Part shown: in pieces, positions 1 to 11,899 of the stretch
Position numbering within the stretch: the stretch's first letter is position 1
How the letters are laid out: each line of letters starts with the position of its first letter
NCBI GenBank assembly: GCA_021464245.1
Contig: JADCRB010000037.1
Coordinates: 3,364,056-3,428,055, forward strand
Origin: Carallia brachiata
Taxonomy: Eukaryota > Streptophyta > Magnoliopsida > Malpighiales > Rhizophoraceae
Direction: 5' to 3'
DNA length: 64,000 nt
Position numbers and translations under genes: made by a program
The notes under the pieces: generated by a model
What the model was told of the DNA's origin: nothing
The model's database searches: none
What the model saw: only the letters and a program-made list of their open reading frames with translations

Positions 1-44
1 TAAGAATAAATGTTGGTGGGTCGGTGGTTTTTGTGCCGAATTAT

Positions 45-171
45 GTGCTGAATGAAACTGAGACTGTTATTTTTGAAACTAGAACTGATATTTTTGAATC
101 AGTTATTATTTTTATATTTCAAAAATATCAGTTACAGTTTCAAAAATAACAGATGCGGTTTCATTCGGCAC
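45..171. repeat. Imperfect palindrome, MITE-like
   Basis: Two arms of about 54 bp (45-98 and 118-171) are near-perfect reverse complements around a spacer of about 19 bp. Each arm has internal repeats of the type TGTTATTTTTGAAACT / GATATTTTTGAA. The outer sequence TTTGTGCCGAA near 30-40 is also echoed in reverse at the right end. The RNA or single strand would fold into one long hairpin. It lies in the presumed first intron or upstream flank of the NAC gene. I see no target-site duplication clear enough to assign a superfamily. Confidence 0.6.
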
Positions 172-447
172 AAAATCTCGAGACAAAAGTCCCAGAATAC
201 GTAATTGCACTCTTAAGCTAAATATATCAAAAGACTTGCTAGAAGCTCCATGCGTGGATAAGGAACCCCAATATTGTCTTGCCTTCATTATTGTTGGATA
301 TTGATATTATGATGTAACGCAACAATTGTAACCAGGAAAATTGGATAGTAACCATATTAAGAAAGAGAGAGGGAAAAACAAAAAAAAAAAAGAAAATTGA
401 AATTCCTTTGCTTCAATGACGTAAAAACTTCGACAACCGGTGATTAG

Positions 448-1748
448 GAAAATATAAAAAGATCAGAGCGCGTGACTGGTATTTTTTCACACAAAGAGCC
501 CGAAAGTATCCCAATGGACACCGGCCTGATCGGAAAGCGGGAGAGGGGTACTGGAAGCCGACCGGAACGGATGTGGCCATACCGGAGGTGAATCCTCAGG
601 GATATCGCAAGTCACTAGATTACTACGAAGGAAAGCACCCCAACGGAGTGAAATCAGATTGGAAGATGCACGAATTCAGATTGCATGATGCTGCAGTTGA
701 TCGTGCTCCTTCACGTACCAGTAACAATGGAAGCGGCGGAGATAGCAAGATGGTATGCAGTCGCTCTTTGTCTTTTCCTCCTACACAATATGATTGATGC
801 TATCCACTCAACATGTATATCTTTTTTTTTTTTTTAAACTTTGTCGACCCTCTTTGGAGTACTGTATGATAACCGATTAGACAACGCTAACTAATTATTT
901 ATGAACAAGTTATAGTATGGTAGAATACCTTGAATTAATCTGGAATTAAAATTGGACGGATCGGGATTAAATTGAGCCTTGTTACAAGTTTTAAGGATCA
1001 GTACTTAAAATCTAATAATTATTTTAGACCATATTATTTAGGCTTGTAAAAACCCGACCAGGAATGTCTATCCATATTTTTGTACGTAGTTTGTGATTTC
1101 CTTTCGTTGATTATTAATTTCTCGATGTTGCGCTATTGACATGTATTTTTTTTTTGGCAGTTGGGTGGTTGGGTTTTATGTAAAGTATACAAAAAGAATG
1201 AAAAGAGCAGGACAGGTGACGTTAATGGAGATGCGGTGCCGGCCAATTCATCACATCCAAGTGATACAGCGGCTAATCATCAGTGGGAATATAGGAGCCC
1301 TTCTTTTCCTCGGAATGAGAATGGAGTCAATGTTAATGGACATGTGAGGGGTAGTTCGTCGCATTCAGCTTGTAAAATAGCTGATCTGCCGTCCGAATTC
1401 GGAAACTGTTTCCCTATTCAAAACGGAGCAGCAGGTTTTTCAGACCCACAACAAAATTATTTTCATGGCTCCTCCAGCTCTGCTATTCCTCACACAACAT
1501 GGAACAACATTTCCAACAACTATCCGCATGACGGTTCGGTTATGTATCAACCGCTCAACGATGGTTGGGGCCAAGTTGGTTGTGTGGGCAACAAGATGGG
1601 AAATCACGTATCATTGGATGGTCTGCCAAGTTCTTCTTCAAATCCATTAATGCATTTACCGGCTCCGGAGGGGGACGGTTGGCTTCCGGAACTGAAGATA
1701 ATAGTCCTTGTCCTGAAGAAGAAAAAGAAGAGTCGCAAGATCATCTAA
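448..1748 (+). CDS. NAC-domain transcription factor, 3' part only
   Basis: NAC proteins are plant-specific DNA-binding transcription factors. Two exons are visible. Exon 448-752 follows the acceptor GATTAG and encodes NAC subdomains C and D (DWYFFTQRARKYPNG, then GEGYWKPTGTD, then WKMHEFRL). Exon 1161-1748 follows a poly-T tract ending GGCAG and opens with subdomain E (GGWVLCKVYKK), then a Ser/Asn-rich, probably activating tail. The join 752/1161 keeps phase. Subdomains A and B, with the start codon, are not in the window, so exon 1 lies upstream of position 1 or is lost. The GYWKPTGTD core differs from the commoner GYWKATG. In the frame as read the protein ends at 1748 with an odd hydrophobic-basic tail. 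One extra G in the run at 1669-1673 would instead lead to an acidic tail ending at 1810. Family assignment is firm; the subgroup is not resolved. Confidence 0.85.
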
Positions 1749-1810
1749 GTTATTTTAACTCCGATATCTCGGCTGATGAGGGCGAGCAAAAGTTCAAAGC
1801 AGATGATTGA

Positions 1811-2472
1811 CTTCTTTTTATTTTTATTTTGTTATCTATTTCAAACATGATTCTTAGGATCGCATATAGATATGTTGGGAGTTATTTATATCTGTCGATA
1901 TCAAATTAGTTCTTGTTTGGATTGAGATTATTGTTAGATTAAAGGTTTATTCTATATTCATGACATTTAATCCCAACTCGAATGCTACCTTAATTGCTAG
2001 AAAAAATATTTGGGTACGTCAGTGAATCAAATCAAACGTGTCAGAAAGTTTGATTGTTTGTCTCTCTCCTTTTGTGGGGAGATTTTAAAAATCTCTATTT
2101 TAGAGGTATTATTGTTGGAGTAATGATAATTTATTCCATTTGATTGCTCTACTGAATTATTTGACTAAACAATAAATAGAAATATACAAAGAGAAACAGA
2201 GTTGGAAACTTTTAATAGCAATTTTTTTAATTTTGTTAAGCAGACCAAAAAATGTCATTACTCCTATTTTTTTAACGGTAAATACTTTACCGAAGATAAT
2301 TATTTAAGAGAGGAGTAGAATAATTTGCATTCCTCTGGCGACAAGGAAAAGAAGTGTTTCAAGGCCAAATTAATGACGTCACCTGTCAATTTGGGACTTT
2401 GAAAATTCACAAGGAGCTAACGATTGCAACTACTGCTGATTCCTTTTAGTCTAGACGAAGAAGGCAATTTCA
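1811..2472. other. Intergenic, AT-rich
   Basis: AT-rich spacer after the NAC gene, with several T-runs. I see no gene or conserved element. The first part is probably the NAC 3' untranslated region. Confidence 0.5.
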
Positions 2473-2701
2473 ATGCCCAGGAGGATTTTCCGTAGCTTTC
2501 AGAGCACTCCAACAGGGTGTAGGGTAGCTAGGGTTTATAAGGTGGCCCCGTTATTTTCTACACAGAACAAGAGAAATGACGAGAAGCAACAATTATCGAG
2601 GAACAAATTTTCAAGCGGTCATGCAATGCTTGGGTCATTCGTTCAAGCAACTCATTTTGTGAGCATTCCTCCTGCTTCGTTTGTGTTCGGAAGAAGATAC
2701 C
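2473..2701 (+). CDS. Possible first exon, unrecognised product
   Basis: An ATG at 2473 opens a frame rich in Arg, Ser and Phe (starts MPRRIFRSFQSTPTGCR), the composition of a mitochondrial presequence. It runs to a good donor, ACC|GTAAGC, at 2701/2702. I find no second exon before the convergent RPS23 gene begins 580 bp further on, and I do not recognise the protein. It may be a gene remnant, a short unannotated transcript, or chance. It is listed only because of the coincidence of a targeting-like start and a consensus donor. Confidence 0.2.
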
Positions 2702-3281
2702 GTAAGCATAGGTTTTTTTTTTTTTTTTTGGGTAATTTTGTTGCATTTAAATTTTCCAATGTACGTAAAAGAATCCATGGCTATACAATTGAATTTATCC
2801 ACACAACGGTATATGGTAGAAATGAGAATAAAATCCTAGTGTGGTATTGAAATTCCATCACAAATTTTTAGGGAACCAAAAATCACAGAACCACTAGCCA
2901 AGAAGCGTGCATAAAATGCTCGAGTATGATTCCTGCTTGTGCTCAGGACAAGCTAAATAAAGGAAACGCAAGTATATGCTCACTGCTTTTCCTGCATCAA
3001 TTTCCCAGTAAACTTGCTGATTGATGCTTAGGCGAAATACAATTTTTAATAATCGCTTGAATGAAAGGGAATGAAGATGTTTGAAGTAAGACGCAATCAA
3101 ATCTTCAGAACGGCCAAACAAGACAATGCAAAAATATTTGAAACCAAAAATTCAGCACAATAGCTAAATAGAAAAACGAAAATTGTTCATTGGATATACT
3201 CAACAATGAAGAAAACCAATTCCAGCAATTTGGGAGGACCAATAAACGGAAACAAAAGAGAACTACCTCTCCATGGCAAAC

Positions 3282-4381
<1,100 letters not shown>

Positions 4382-4455
4382 GGTTACTGATAAAAGCTGT
4401 TCGACGGCTTGGAGTAGTTACGAGAGGTTGAAGACGATGAGGCGGCCTAGCAAAA

Positions 4456-4615
4456 AATGAAACCCTAACCCAGGTTTGGCGAAGAGATCCGAATATATAT
4501 ATATACACATATGGACAGAGAAGTGGATCGGCCCGAGAATTCTATTCGAGCCCGCCCATCCTTTTGGGTTTGTCTTGGGCTTGTTGAACATCATAAATTT
4601 TATTTGGGCCTCATC
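4456..4615 (-). promoter_or_regulatory. RPS23 promoter: telo-box and site II motifs
   Basis: AAACCCTAA (telo-box) lies at 4460-4468, in or just upstream of the leader. Several TGGGCC/TGGGCT-type motifs (either strand) follow near 4530-4610, and a short (AT)n run lies at 4494-4504. In plants this combination marks genes co-regulated with translation and cell growth through telo-box-binding and TCP factors. The match is by motif only. Confidence 0.55.
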
Positions 4616-4619
4616 ACGG

Positions 4620-6930
4620 GGCCTACTGTCGGCAAAATAAAAGTTCAGTCTAGTTGTGCTTTCCCTTACAATTTATGACAATATAAATTAAAATTAAAAC
4701 AATTTTTTAGTTTTTAAATTTTTTTGGTTTTCTATTTCTTTTTTTAGTACAAAAAAATTACTTCATAAGTATCACAGTCATCAGATCCTTAAACTAAAAT
4801 CGAGGGTTACCCGTTGATATTCTCATTTAATCTCCCATGTAGGAAGGAACTACCATGAAATACTACTAAATTTTTAAATAGGTTTTCTCAAATGTAATTA
4901 TAGTGTTAACGAATGTAAAATCTAATGTCACACTTAATATTTTGCGGTTGAAACAACCACCTAACGCACGTATTAGTAAAAAAATAAATGTAAGCGTAAA
5001 GATTTAAATTTAAATTATTAAGAGATGCGTCAGAGCATTACTGTATCACTATCACCGGTGGGGGTTTTCAACTTTTTTTTATTTTTTTTTTTCATGGTTT
5101 TCTCTTTTTTTTTTGTCATGGTTTTCAATTTCTGAAGAAGGTGACTTGGACATTCGTACGGATATAAATGAGCACCCTCCTAACAGGACACCGCACCGCC
5201 TATGTATTCTCCGTACAAAAATAAATTGTAATTTGATTTGAAGTCCGGATGGATGGTGTATTGTGGCATAGACGCATGGTGGCTTGTAAGTTGTAACCTT
5301 AATAATATATATTTTTTTTATCGTGGTATAGTAATTTATTAATATTGTAATTAAATTTAGTGGAGATTTATTTTAAATTTAATAGTATTTTAGTAATATA
5401 TTTTTTTTAAAAAAAATTGAATGAAATTTGTAAAATAACAAAAATTAACTCTCAATTCAAAAATTCGATGATCCTTATATTTGAAAGTGATTTTTTTTAA
5501 TTAATAAAAATTTTAATAACTATTTCAGATCAATTTGTTTCATTTCTTTATATTAATCATACCTAGCCCTGCCCAAAACGTTGCACGACGCACCTTAGAC
5601 AAGCGCTATGCAATTTCTGTTTTTTTTTTTCTTAGTAAATAGAAAATAATAGCAGAGTGGCATCTCAACTAACTTATTATGAAACATTACATCTGTACTT
5701 CAAATAGGTACAAACAGCCCAAATAATTATAATATAGTTCATATCAAATCAAACTTAAGATTTCCTCATACAATTTTTGGAATTGTTAGGGCTCCAGGTA
5801 AACGTGCGGCCCCAGGACCAATTACTTTTGTTCTCTCTCTTTTTTTTTTTTTTCAGAGTTCCGGAATGCCTGTTGAATGTCTTTGGTCCACTTCATTTTT
5901 GTTAATTAATTATGATTGGGACTCGAACTAGATCTCAATACATTCAACCTAAAAGACAACTCCAAACTAATTGAGTTATTGCTGGTCGGTGTCCTAGAGT
6001 TAAACTTTGCTTATAGGAAACGTCATGCCAAACATATTGCAGATAAGCTTGCAAGAATTAGGTGTTGGGTGACAGTAGGACTCTGTAGTGTAGCTTTCGA
6101 TTGCCTTTTTTAATGTAATCTGAAACAGAAGTGTTGTCAAATTCTTAGAACTAAGTTCCAACTACTCACGTCAAATGTAACTGTCATCTCTTCTTACCAT
6201 GTTGTTTGATGGTATGGGACTATAACATGAAAGATTAGGGAAGGAAAGACAGAGAGAGAAGAGAGAAGAGGGGGGGGGGGGGGGTCACCCTTTGGAGAAG
6301 GGCAAAAACGATGCCATGGCCATGCAGTGGAGAGGTAAACTTCTCCCCGCGAACCTTGTTGCCCGAGAAAGTGAAGAAATGAAAATGAACTTTGTTTTGA
6401 TATCTAATACTAACTATGCTACAATGTTAAATTAGGCAAGCATGAAATAAGTTGATGAATTTTCAACATCTCGTATTCCTTAAAATAAACACCAAAGATT
6501 AAAAAATAATAGTGAAGCAGAGATAGGGGATAATTGCAAGTCTGTTCTTGCATGCACATGATTTTGGATTTAGCCAACCTGGTGAAGTCGGATTGGAGCT
6601 CTGAGTAAAATAATTCAGGATAATACAAAATACCCATCTCCCTACCAACAGTTTCATTGCATTCCCCACCTTTTTTTTTTTTTTTCCAAAATATTATACA
6701 TAATACCCGTAATGTTGTAATGAAGAGAGAGACCAACTAAATGGCAATTGCTTCTCACCTGGGGGGACTATGATTGATATCTAAGAAAGCGCATAAAAAT
6801 ACTTAACAAGTTCATCCAAAGCCTTGTGAAGTTATCCGGTGAACAAAATAGAGCTCCAAAGTTTAACAAGAAGAAATCCTGCAAGTAACAACAAAAACAA
6901 CAATTGGTTGTTGGAACTAGAGCCCAATTA
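4620..6930. other. Intergenic, AT-rich, no gene seen
   Basis: About 2.3 kb of AT-rich spacer between the RPS23 promoter and the Copia fragment. It holds many T-runs, a tRNA-derived SINE-like piece near 5905-5990, and an uninterrupted run of about 15 G at 6270-6284 beside a purine-rich AGAGA stretch. No coding exon is supported. Confidence 0.5.
5905..5990 (-). mobile_element. tRNA-derived SINE-like fragment
   Basis: Read on the minus strand it has an A-box-like AACTCAATTAGTTTGGAG and, about 45 bases on, a B-box-like AGTTCGAGTCCC, the internal RNA polymerase III promoter layout of plant tRNA-derived SINEs. No clear tail or target-site duplication. It is too diverged to be a functional tRNA gene. 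Confidence 0.4.
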
Positions 6931-7193
6931 CCTCTAATACCACTGTTAGATTTTAATTAACTGAACACTACTTTATTAAACTGAAAACGCCACATAACAA
7001 TCATGAGAAACACACTCTAATTATAATCTCTTGACTAATATACACCAGCTACACAATAAACTGAAACTCTCACTCCTTACATACTAGACTCTAACAACTC
7101 CTACTTCAACTCCAATACTGAAAACATAATAAACTAATTTGATTCTACAAATACTAAATCTTAATCTTAAACGAATTTGAATTAACCTCAACA
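6931..7193 (-). mobile_element. Truncated Copia LTR with primer-binding site
   Basis: On the minus strand a 250-bp LTR runs from TGTTGAGG (7193) to TCTAACA (6944), with TG...CA ends. It is followed directly by GTGGTATTAGAGG (6943-6931), close to the plant Copia primer-binding site TGGTATCAGAGC for initiator Met-tRNA. Only about 50 bp of internal sequence follows and no partner LTR is seen, so this is a truncated 5' end of an element. It lies about 80 bp beyond the likely stop of the ICR gene, on the same strand. Confidence 0.65.
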
Positions 7194-7270
7194 TTAGAGA
7201 CTCCAAGCGTTATGAAATATAGAGACCAAATAGTTTAATGAAATGATTTCTAACCTGGCAGATTTTATAT

Positions 7271-10200
7271 TTACTTCTGACCCTTCTCCACAGGACCCCA
7301 ATCTTCTTCAACATGTTCCCATTTTTCTTCTTCGGGGAGTCATCATCCATGTCTTCGGAGTAAGGTGAACCTATTACCCCCGAGATAGTGTTGTAGTTGC
7401 CGTCGAGGGACACAGTTCTCTCAACAAACTTCCCATTGTTCCCTGTTGAAAGCATAGCAGCAGCTGCCTCTGCCGCCTTCCTCCATTGGTCTGCCTGAAC
7501 CTTAAGCCTCCGCAACTCAGCCTCCATTTCTGTATTTGCAGCCTGGGCTGCATCCAGTTGCTCAGTCACGTGTGCGGCTCTTCTGCCACTTTTATCTGCT
7601 TCCTCCGTTAGATAGCCAAGTTTCATCAGAGCCTCTCGCTCTGCAGCCTTTGCTGCTTCTGCTAATGCCACAGCTTCATTGTTAACTTTATTCTTCTCCA
7701 CTTCTCCTTTCTCGATTTCCATCCTCAGAGTTTTGTTTTGCTCATTTACTGTCCGCAACTGTCTCTCCTTGTCCATCAGGTCAGCCTTCAACTCTGCCAA
7801 ATCATTCTCTAACTTTGCGAGCTCCATTGCAAGTTCAGTTTCTCTTTCACTTGGCCAATTTTTCTCCATCTTCAAGTTCAGCCCTTCATTTTTCTTTGAA
7901 ATATTGCCCAACTCAGTTTCCTTGTCCAATAGATTGGTCCTCAACACTTCAATATTAGTTTTGGCTTCCTTTAGCTCTGCTTCCAATTCGGCCTCTCTCT
8001 GGCTTGATTCCAGTTTAGTTCTTTCAACTTGCTGATAAGCATTTTGAATCTGCAATGTGCTCTGAATATATTCTTGCTGGTACCTAGTCTCCGATGCCTC
8101 TAAGGCAGTCCTCAACTGTCCCACTTCCAATTTTAAGAGGTTAAGCTCTGACTTGATCTGGTCCGTTTCCTCATTCTCTCCACATTCTCTTGCAAGTTCA
8201 ACATCACTAATACTGTTCACCGAGTTTCTGTTTCCACTGTTGCCCAAGTCTGCTTGCAGTTTGGTCACAAGTTCCTCCAAAGCTTTTACTTGAGCTTTTG
8301 ACTGCTTCAACTCCAATGATAAGGAGTCGTAAGCCTCCATGGCTTTGATGCCATCTGAGCGCAGCATTTCTGCAGTTCTGCTTGCTTCTTCCAACTGCTC
8401 TTGAGTTTTACTAACCATTTCTAGGGCTTGAATTTCAGAGTCCCTGCATTGATTGATTTCATTTTTCATCTTTTCGACAAGGGAGAGAGTTTCAGTTAGT
8501 TCAAATCTCAAGCTGTGCAGTTCAGCATGTGCTGACTCTGCATGTTTTGATTGGACAGCTTCAGATTCTGTTGCCATCTCCAGCTGACTTTTGAGCTTCT
8601 GTATTTCACTCATTGCAGAAGCCAAGGTGGCAGAATCCAATGAGTGTTGCTTCTGGACAGCCTCAAGTTCAGACTGCCAAGCCTTATCTCTGACATGAGA
8701 AATTTTACGGAGCTCCTGAACCCGAGCATCCTCAGAAGCAGAAATATCCATTAGTTGCTGCTGGGATTCCTCGAGCTTTGCTGACATGGTTAAGAGCTGC
8801 TTCTTGGTGTCTTCAGCCTCTTGTTGAGCCTGTCTCTTCCATGACTCAGATGTGTTTAACTGATCATTTGCCATCTTAAGTTCCTCCTGGAGTTGAGCAA
8901 GCTGGGATTCCAATTCAGATATTCTGCTTGGCCGCTTCTTCTGGATTTCACAGGAGAAATGGGCAGAGAAAGAAGCAAGTAAAAACCAATGGTAATTTGC
9001 AATGGAATTGTTAAATCCATCAAGCTGAAGGGAAAACTTAATAAAGCAAAGCACTTGTGTCAATAAATATGTGTGCTTGGCATATGAAAATTTGATATGA
9101 ATCTAATGATCATTAGATTGCCAAATCTAGCCACTTCCCAAAGCAACTTGCTCCAACAAAAGAGAGTTTTGGTTATAAGCAATGATTGGGTACCTCAGTT
9201 AGAGAACTTCGTGGCGATTTACGTTCAGTGACTTTGGGACTTTTGTCTTTTGGAGTTCTACTTGCTGGATTTGGAGAGGACACTGAGTCAGACTCCGATC
9301 CTGGAGTTTTCACTTGTCGCGCAGTTCGTGGAGTTGCAGGAGATTTCCTTTGAGCAACTTCAAGAGAGCTAATTCTACTTTCAAAGTCAGTAAAACAACA
9401 ACTAATGCTGTTAGAAATGCACAACGTAAAAGAATCTTATATCTCCAAAAATCAATATTAAGAGCAATAAAGGAATGTGAAGGAACCAAAATAAACTTTC
9501 TGTACATAACATCTTGATTAAGGAATATTGATATTGCCTTCGATCAACCAGTTGTAAGAATTCAGTCTTTTGTAAGGGGATCGAACTTCAGCAATTGCCC
9601 GAATGGACTAATCATGTTCAGATTCAATACTCACCCATCCCATACAAACCGATGCATCACCGGAATTTAAAGCACATCTGACATGTACTTGAAACAAACC
9701 CTTCTAATATTAAGTATTCATACAGCATCCATCCAGAAAAGTATTGGTGACTGCTGGAAAAGCCAAATTATAATTCGACCACGTTTAAGTAATTTTAAAA
9801 GAAACTGAAGTCAGAATACCTTTCATCAATAGGGTTGATACATGATGAAATTACACGAGAACATGTATAATCATCGTAGGATATGCAGTTCAGATTTATG
9901 ATTGCAAACACCAGGAGTTGCAAAACATAATAGTTGCAGAGATACCTTAAAAAAATAATTTCAGGTCAAAGTAAAAGGCAAAGGTTTAACTAATAGAGTC
10001 CCCTAATTGCAAACCGTATCAACTATACACCCTGATAAACTTTCCAAGATACCGACTGAAACCTAAATGCTGAGATCAAATTGCCATAGTGTTACAACTT
10101 GATCCGAAAAAGGAGACAGAGATTGCATGTTCATGTTTGTACTTCAAGACAAAGAGATGCTCAGAATCCCAATTTAACGGGGTATTAAACTAGATTCACG

Positions 10201-10319
10201 CCAGATAATAAAAAAGAGAGAAGTCATTCAAGGACAATAAGGGCGGAAGAAATATGAACGGGAACATATGGAAAAATCCTCTATAAATAATAATCTTACT
10301 TTGCTTTTGGCGTCTGCAT
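7271..10319 (-). CDS. Interactor of constitutive active ROPs (ICR/RIP family)
   Basis: ICR proteins are plant coiled-coil effectors of ROP GTPases at the plasma membrane, linking them to exocytosis, polarity and microtubules. Coding exons are 10300-10319 (MQTPKA...), 9194-9368 or 9194-9377 (two in-phase acceptors are possible) and 8940 down to the stop. The N-terminal segment has the family's [12 protein letters not shown] and Ser/Pro-rich repeats. A long coiled coil follows from [19 protein letters not shown]. Near the end are [13 protein letters not shown], the ROP-binding signature, and [15 protein letters not shown], the basic C-terminus. As read, the frame runs on after VLWRR to 7210. 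One extra G at 7281-7283 would give the family-typical short end with a TAA at 7271-7273 and about 621-624 residues, the usual length. A non-coding leader exon probably lies near 11731-11880. Which ICR paralogue is not resolved. Confidence 0.88.
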
Positions 10320-11730
10320 AATGTCTTCTATCTAATTCAGTAGAATGATAAAATAGCAGACTAGAATTCGTATACTTCAAAACCCCACCTGACCCACACT
10401 GCCTGCAATAGCACCAAAGAGATCTTTAAACTGAGAAGGAAACCCATAAGAAAATCTAATATATACGTACAGAGAACAGTGAAATCCAATCAGTGTGCAT
10501 AAAACCCAACAAACAAACAATGCAATCCCTTTAAAGAAACTCTTCTGAAACAACCCCCACTAGTACCAACCAGAACCACACAAAAATAAAACTTAAAAGA
10601 AAAAAAAAAAAATTGAAGATCTCATTACATATCATCACACAATTGATGCTACAGCTTTCTTTGCTCCCTTCCTTTTTACTCCAATACTTGTATTGTACTC
10701 CACTCGCAGGTGTGGACCAGCAAAGGGCCGACAGACAGCTAAATGACAACAATAATGCATGTATGATTGCTGTGTTTCGTTTGTTAAATGAAAAGGCGCA
10801 TCCTTTATCTTTATTATTACAAGTTCTGCGCGTGTCTGTTTATTTGCCCACCCAATTGCACATAAAAATGATGCTTCCACTTCCACCTTTAAATTTTATT
10901 ATTGGCAAAGATAAAAAAAGAGCATTTCCATAACCATAAATTAAAAAAAAAAAAAAGCGAAAAAAACAAAAAGAATCTAGGGAATTTTGTTCATGGGAAT
11001 GTGCATGTTTACAACAGTATAAGAGAAAAATTCAGAAATTATCCCAAAAGGAAAAATTGAAAAGAACACATTTAGAGAAGCTTAAAAATCCGAGAGAACA
11101 GCACTATCGTTCAGGCCTTAAAATGTATGGTATTTTCAGAAGCTTAAAAACCTCTCAGAAATTGTCGTTTAGAGAAGTGAACTTGCCATGAATTTTCTGG
11201 ACATATAAAGACAAAAACATTGAACAGGGAAAAAAAAAGAAGAAGACAAATCCTTGCCGCTCTTCTAACGTGCTAAATCCCAAGATCTAAAACAAGCTAC
11301 CACAAAAATGAACCCAAAAGAAGAAAACGTTGGAAACCTAGATCCAATTAAGCCAAAAGACTGCTTTTCGTGGAACTTAGCCACTTGAACTCCAAAGTCT
11401 TTCACAAAACTGTGTGTTTCTTTTGAAAACCCAAAATCCTGCAGCAACACCGAAGCTTCACAGAGCAACCGTAACCCACAGTTTCAAGCCAAGCAGAACT
11501 TTATATTACGCTAAATTCATTTCAAGAGGAAACATAAGGTGAAGCGTTATGGCTGAAAAAACAAAAAACGAACGAAACCAAAAACTGAAAAAAAAAAAAA
11601 GGATGAAAGAAAGCTTTTTTCAGACAAAAGAAAACAGGTTAAAATTCTGGAACCACAAAATGAAGACAACCCCATTACTTAGACAATGCCTAGCAAAACA
11701 GAAATGTAATAACAAACATCTGGGTCTTAC

Positions 11731-11880
11731 CAGAAGGGTTACTCCGGCAGAACAAGGCTTGCTTTGACTGCTACACTATATGGGTGTTGTAGTGCCAGAG
11801 ACAAGAGAAACAGAGCATTAAAACCCTAGTTGAGATGAACCACACAGGGTCTTAATAAGCGTTGCATTCGAAGCGTTGAG
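11731..11880 (-). other. Probable 5' UTR exon and promoter-proximal region of ICR gene
   Basis: On the minus strand this block is less AT-rich than its surroundings and ends at a consensus donor, CTG|GTAAGACC (11731/11730). It contains an AAACCCTAG-like motif near 11820 and no long ORF. A second candidate leader exon may lie near 10380-10410. This is inferred from the splice signal and the lack of another gene upstream. Confidence 0.4.
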
Positions 11881-11899
11881 TTGGTAGCTGCTTTCTTCA

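Noticed and set aside
6270..6284. Run of 15 G as a quadruplex regulatory site
   Set aside because: A single G-run with no gene near it; it may be an assembly artefact and nothing supports a function.
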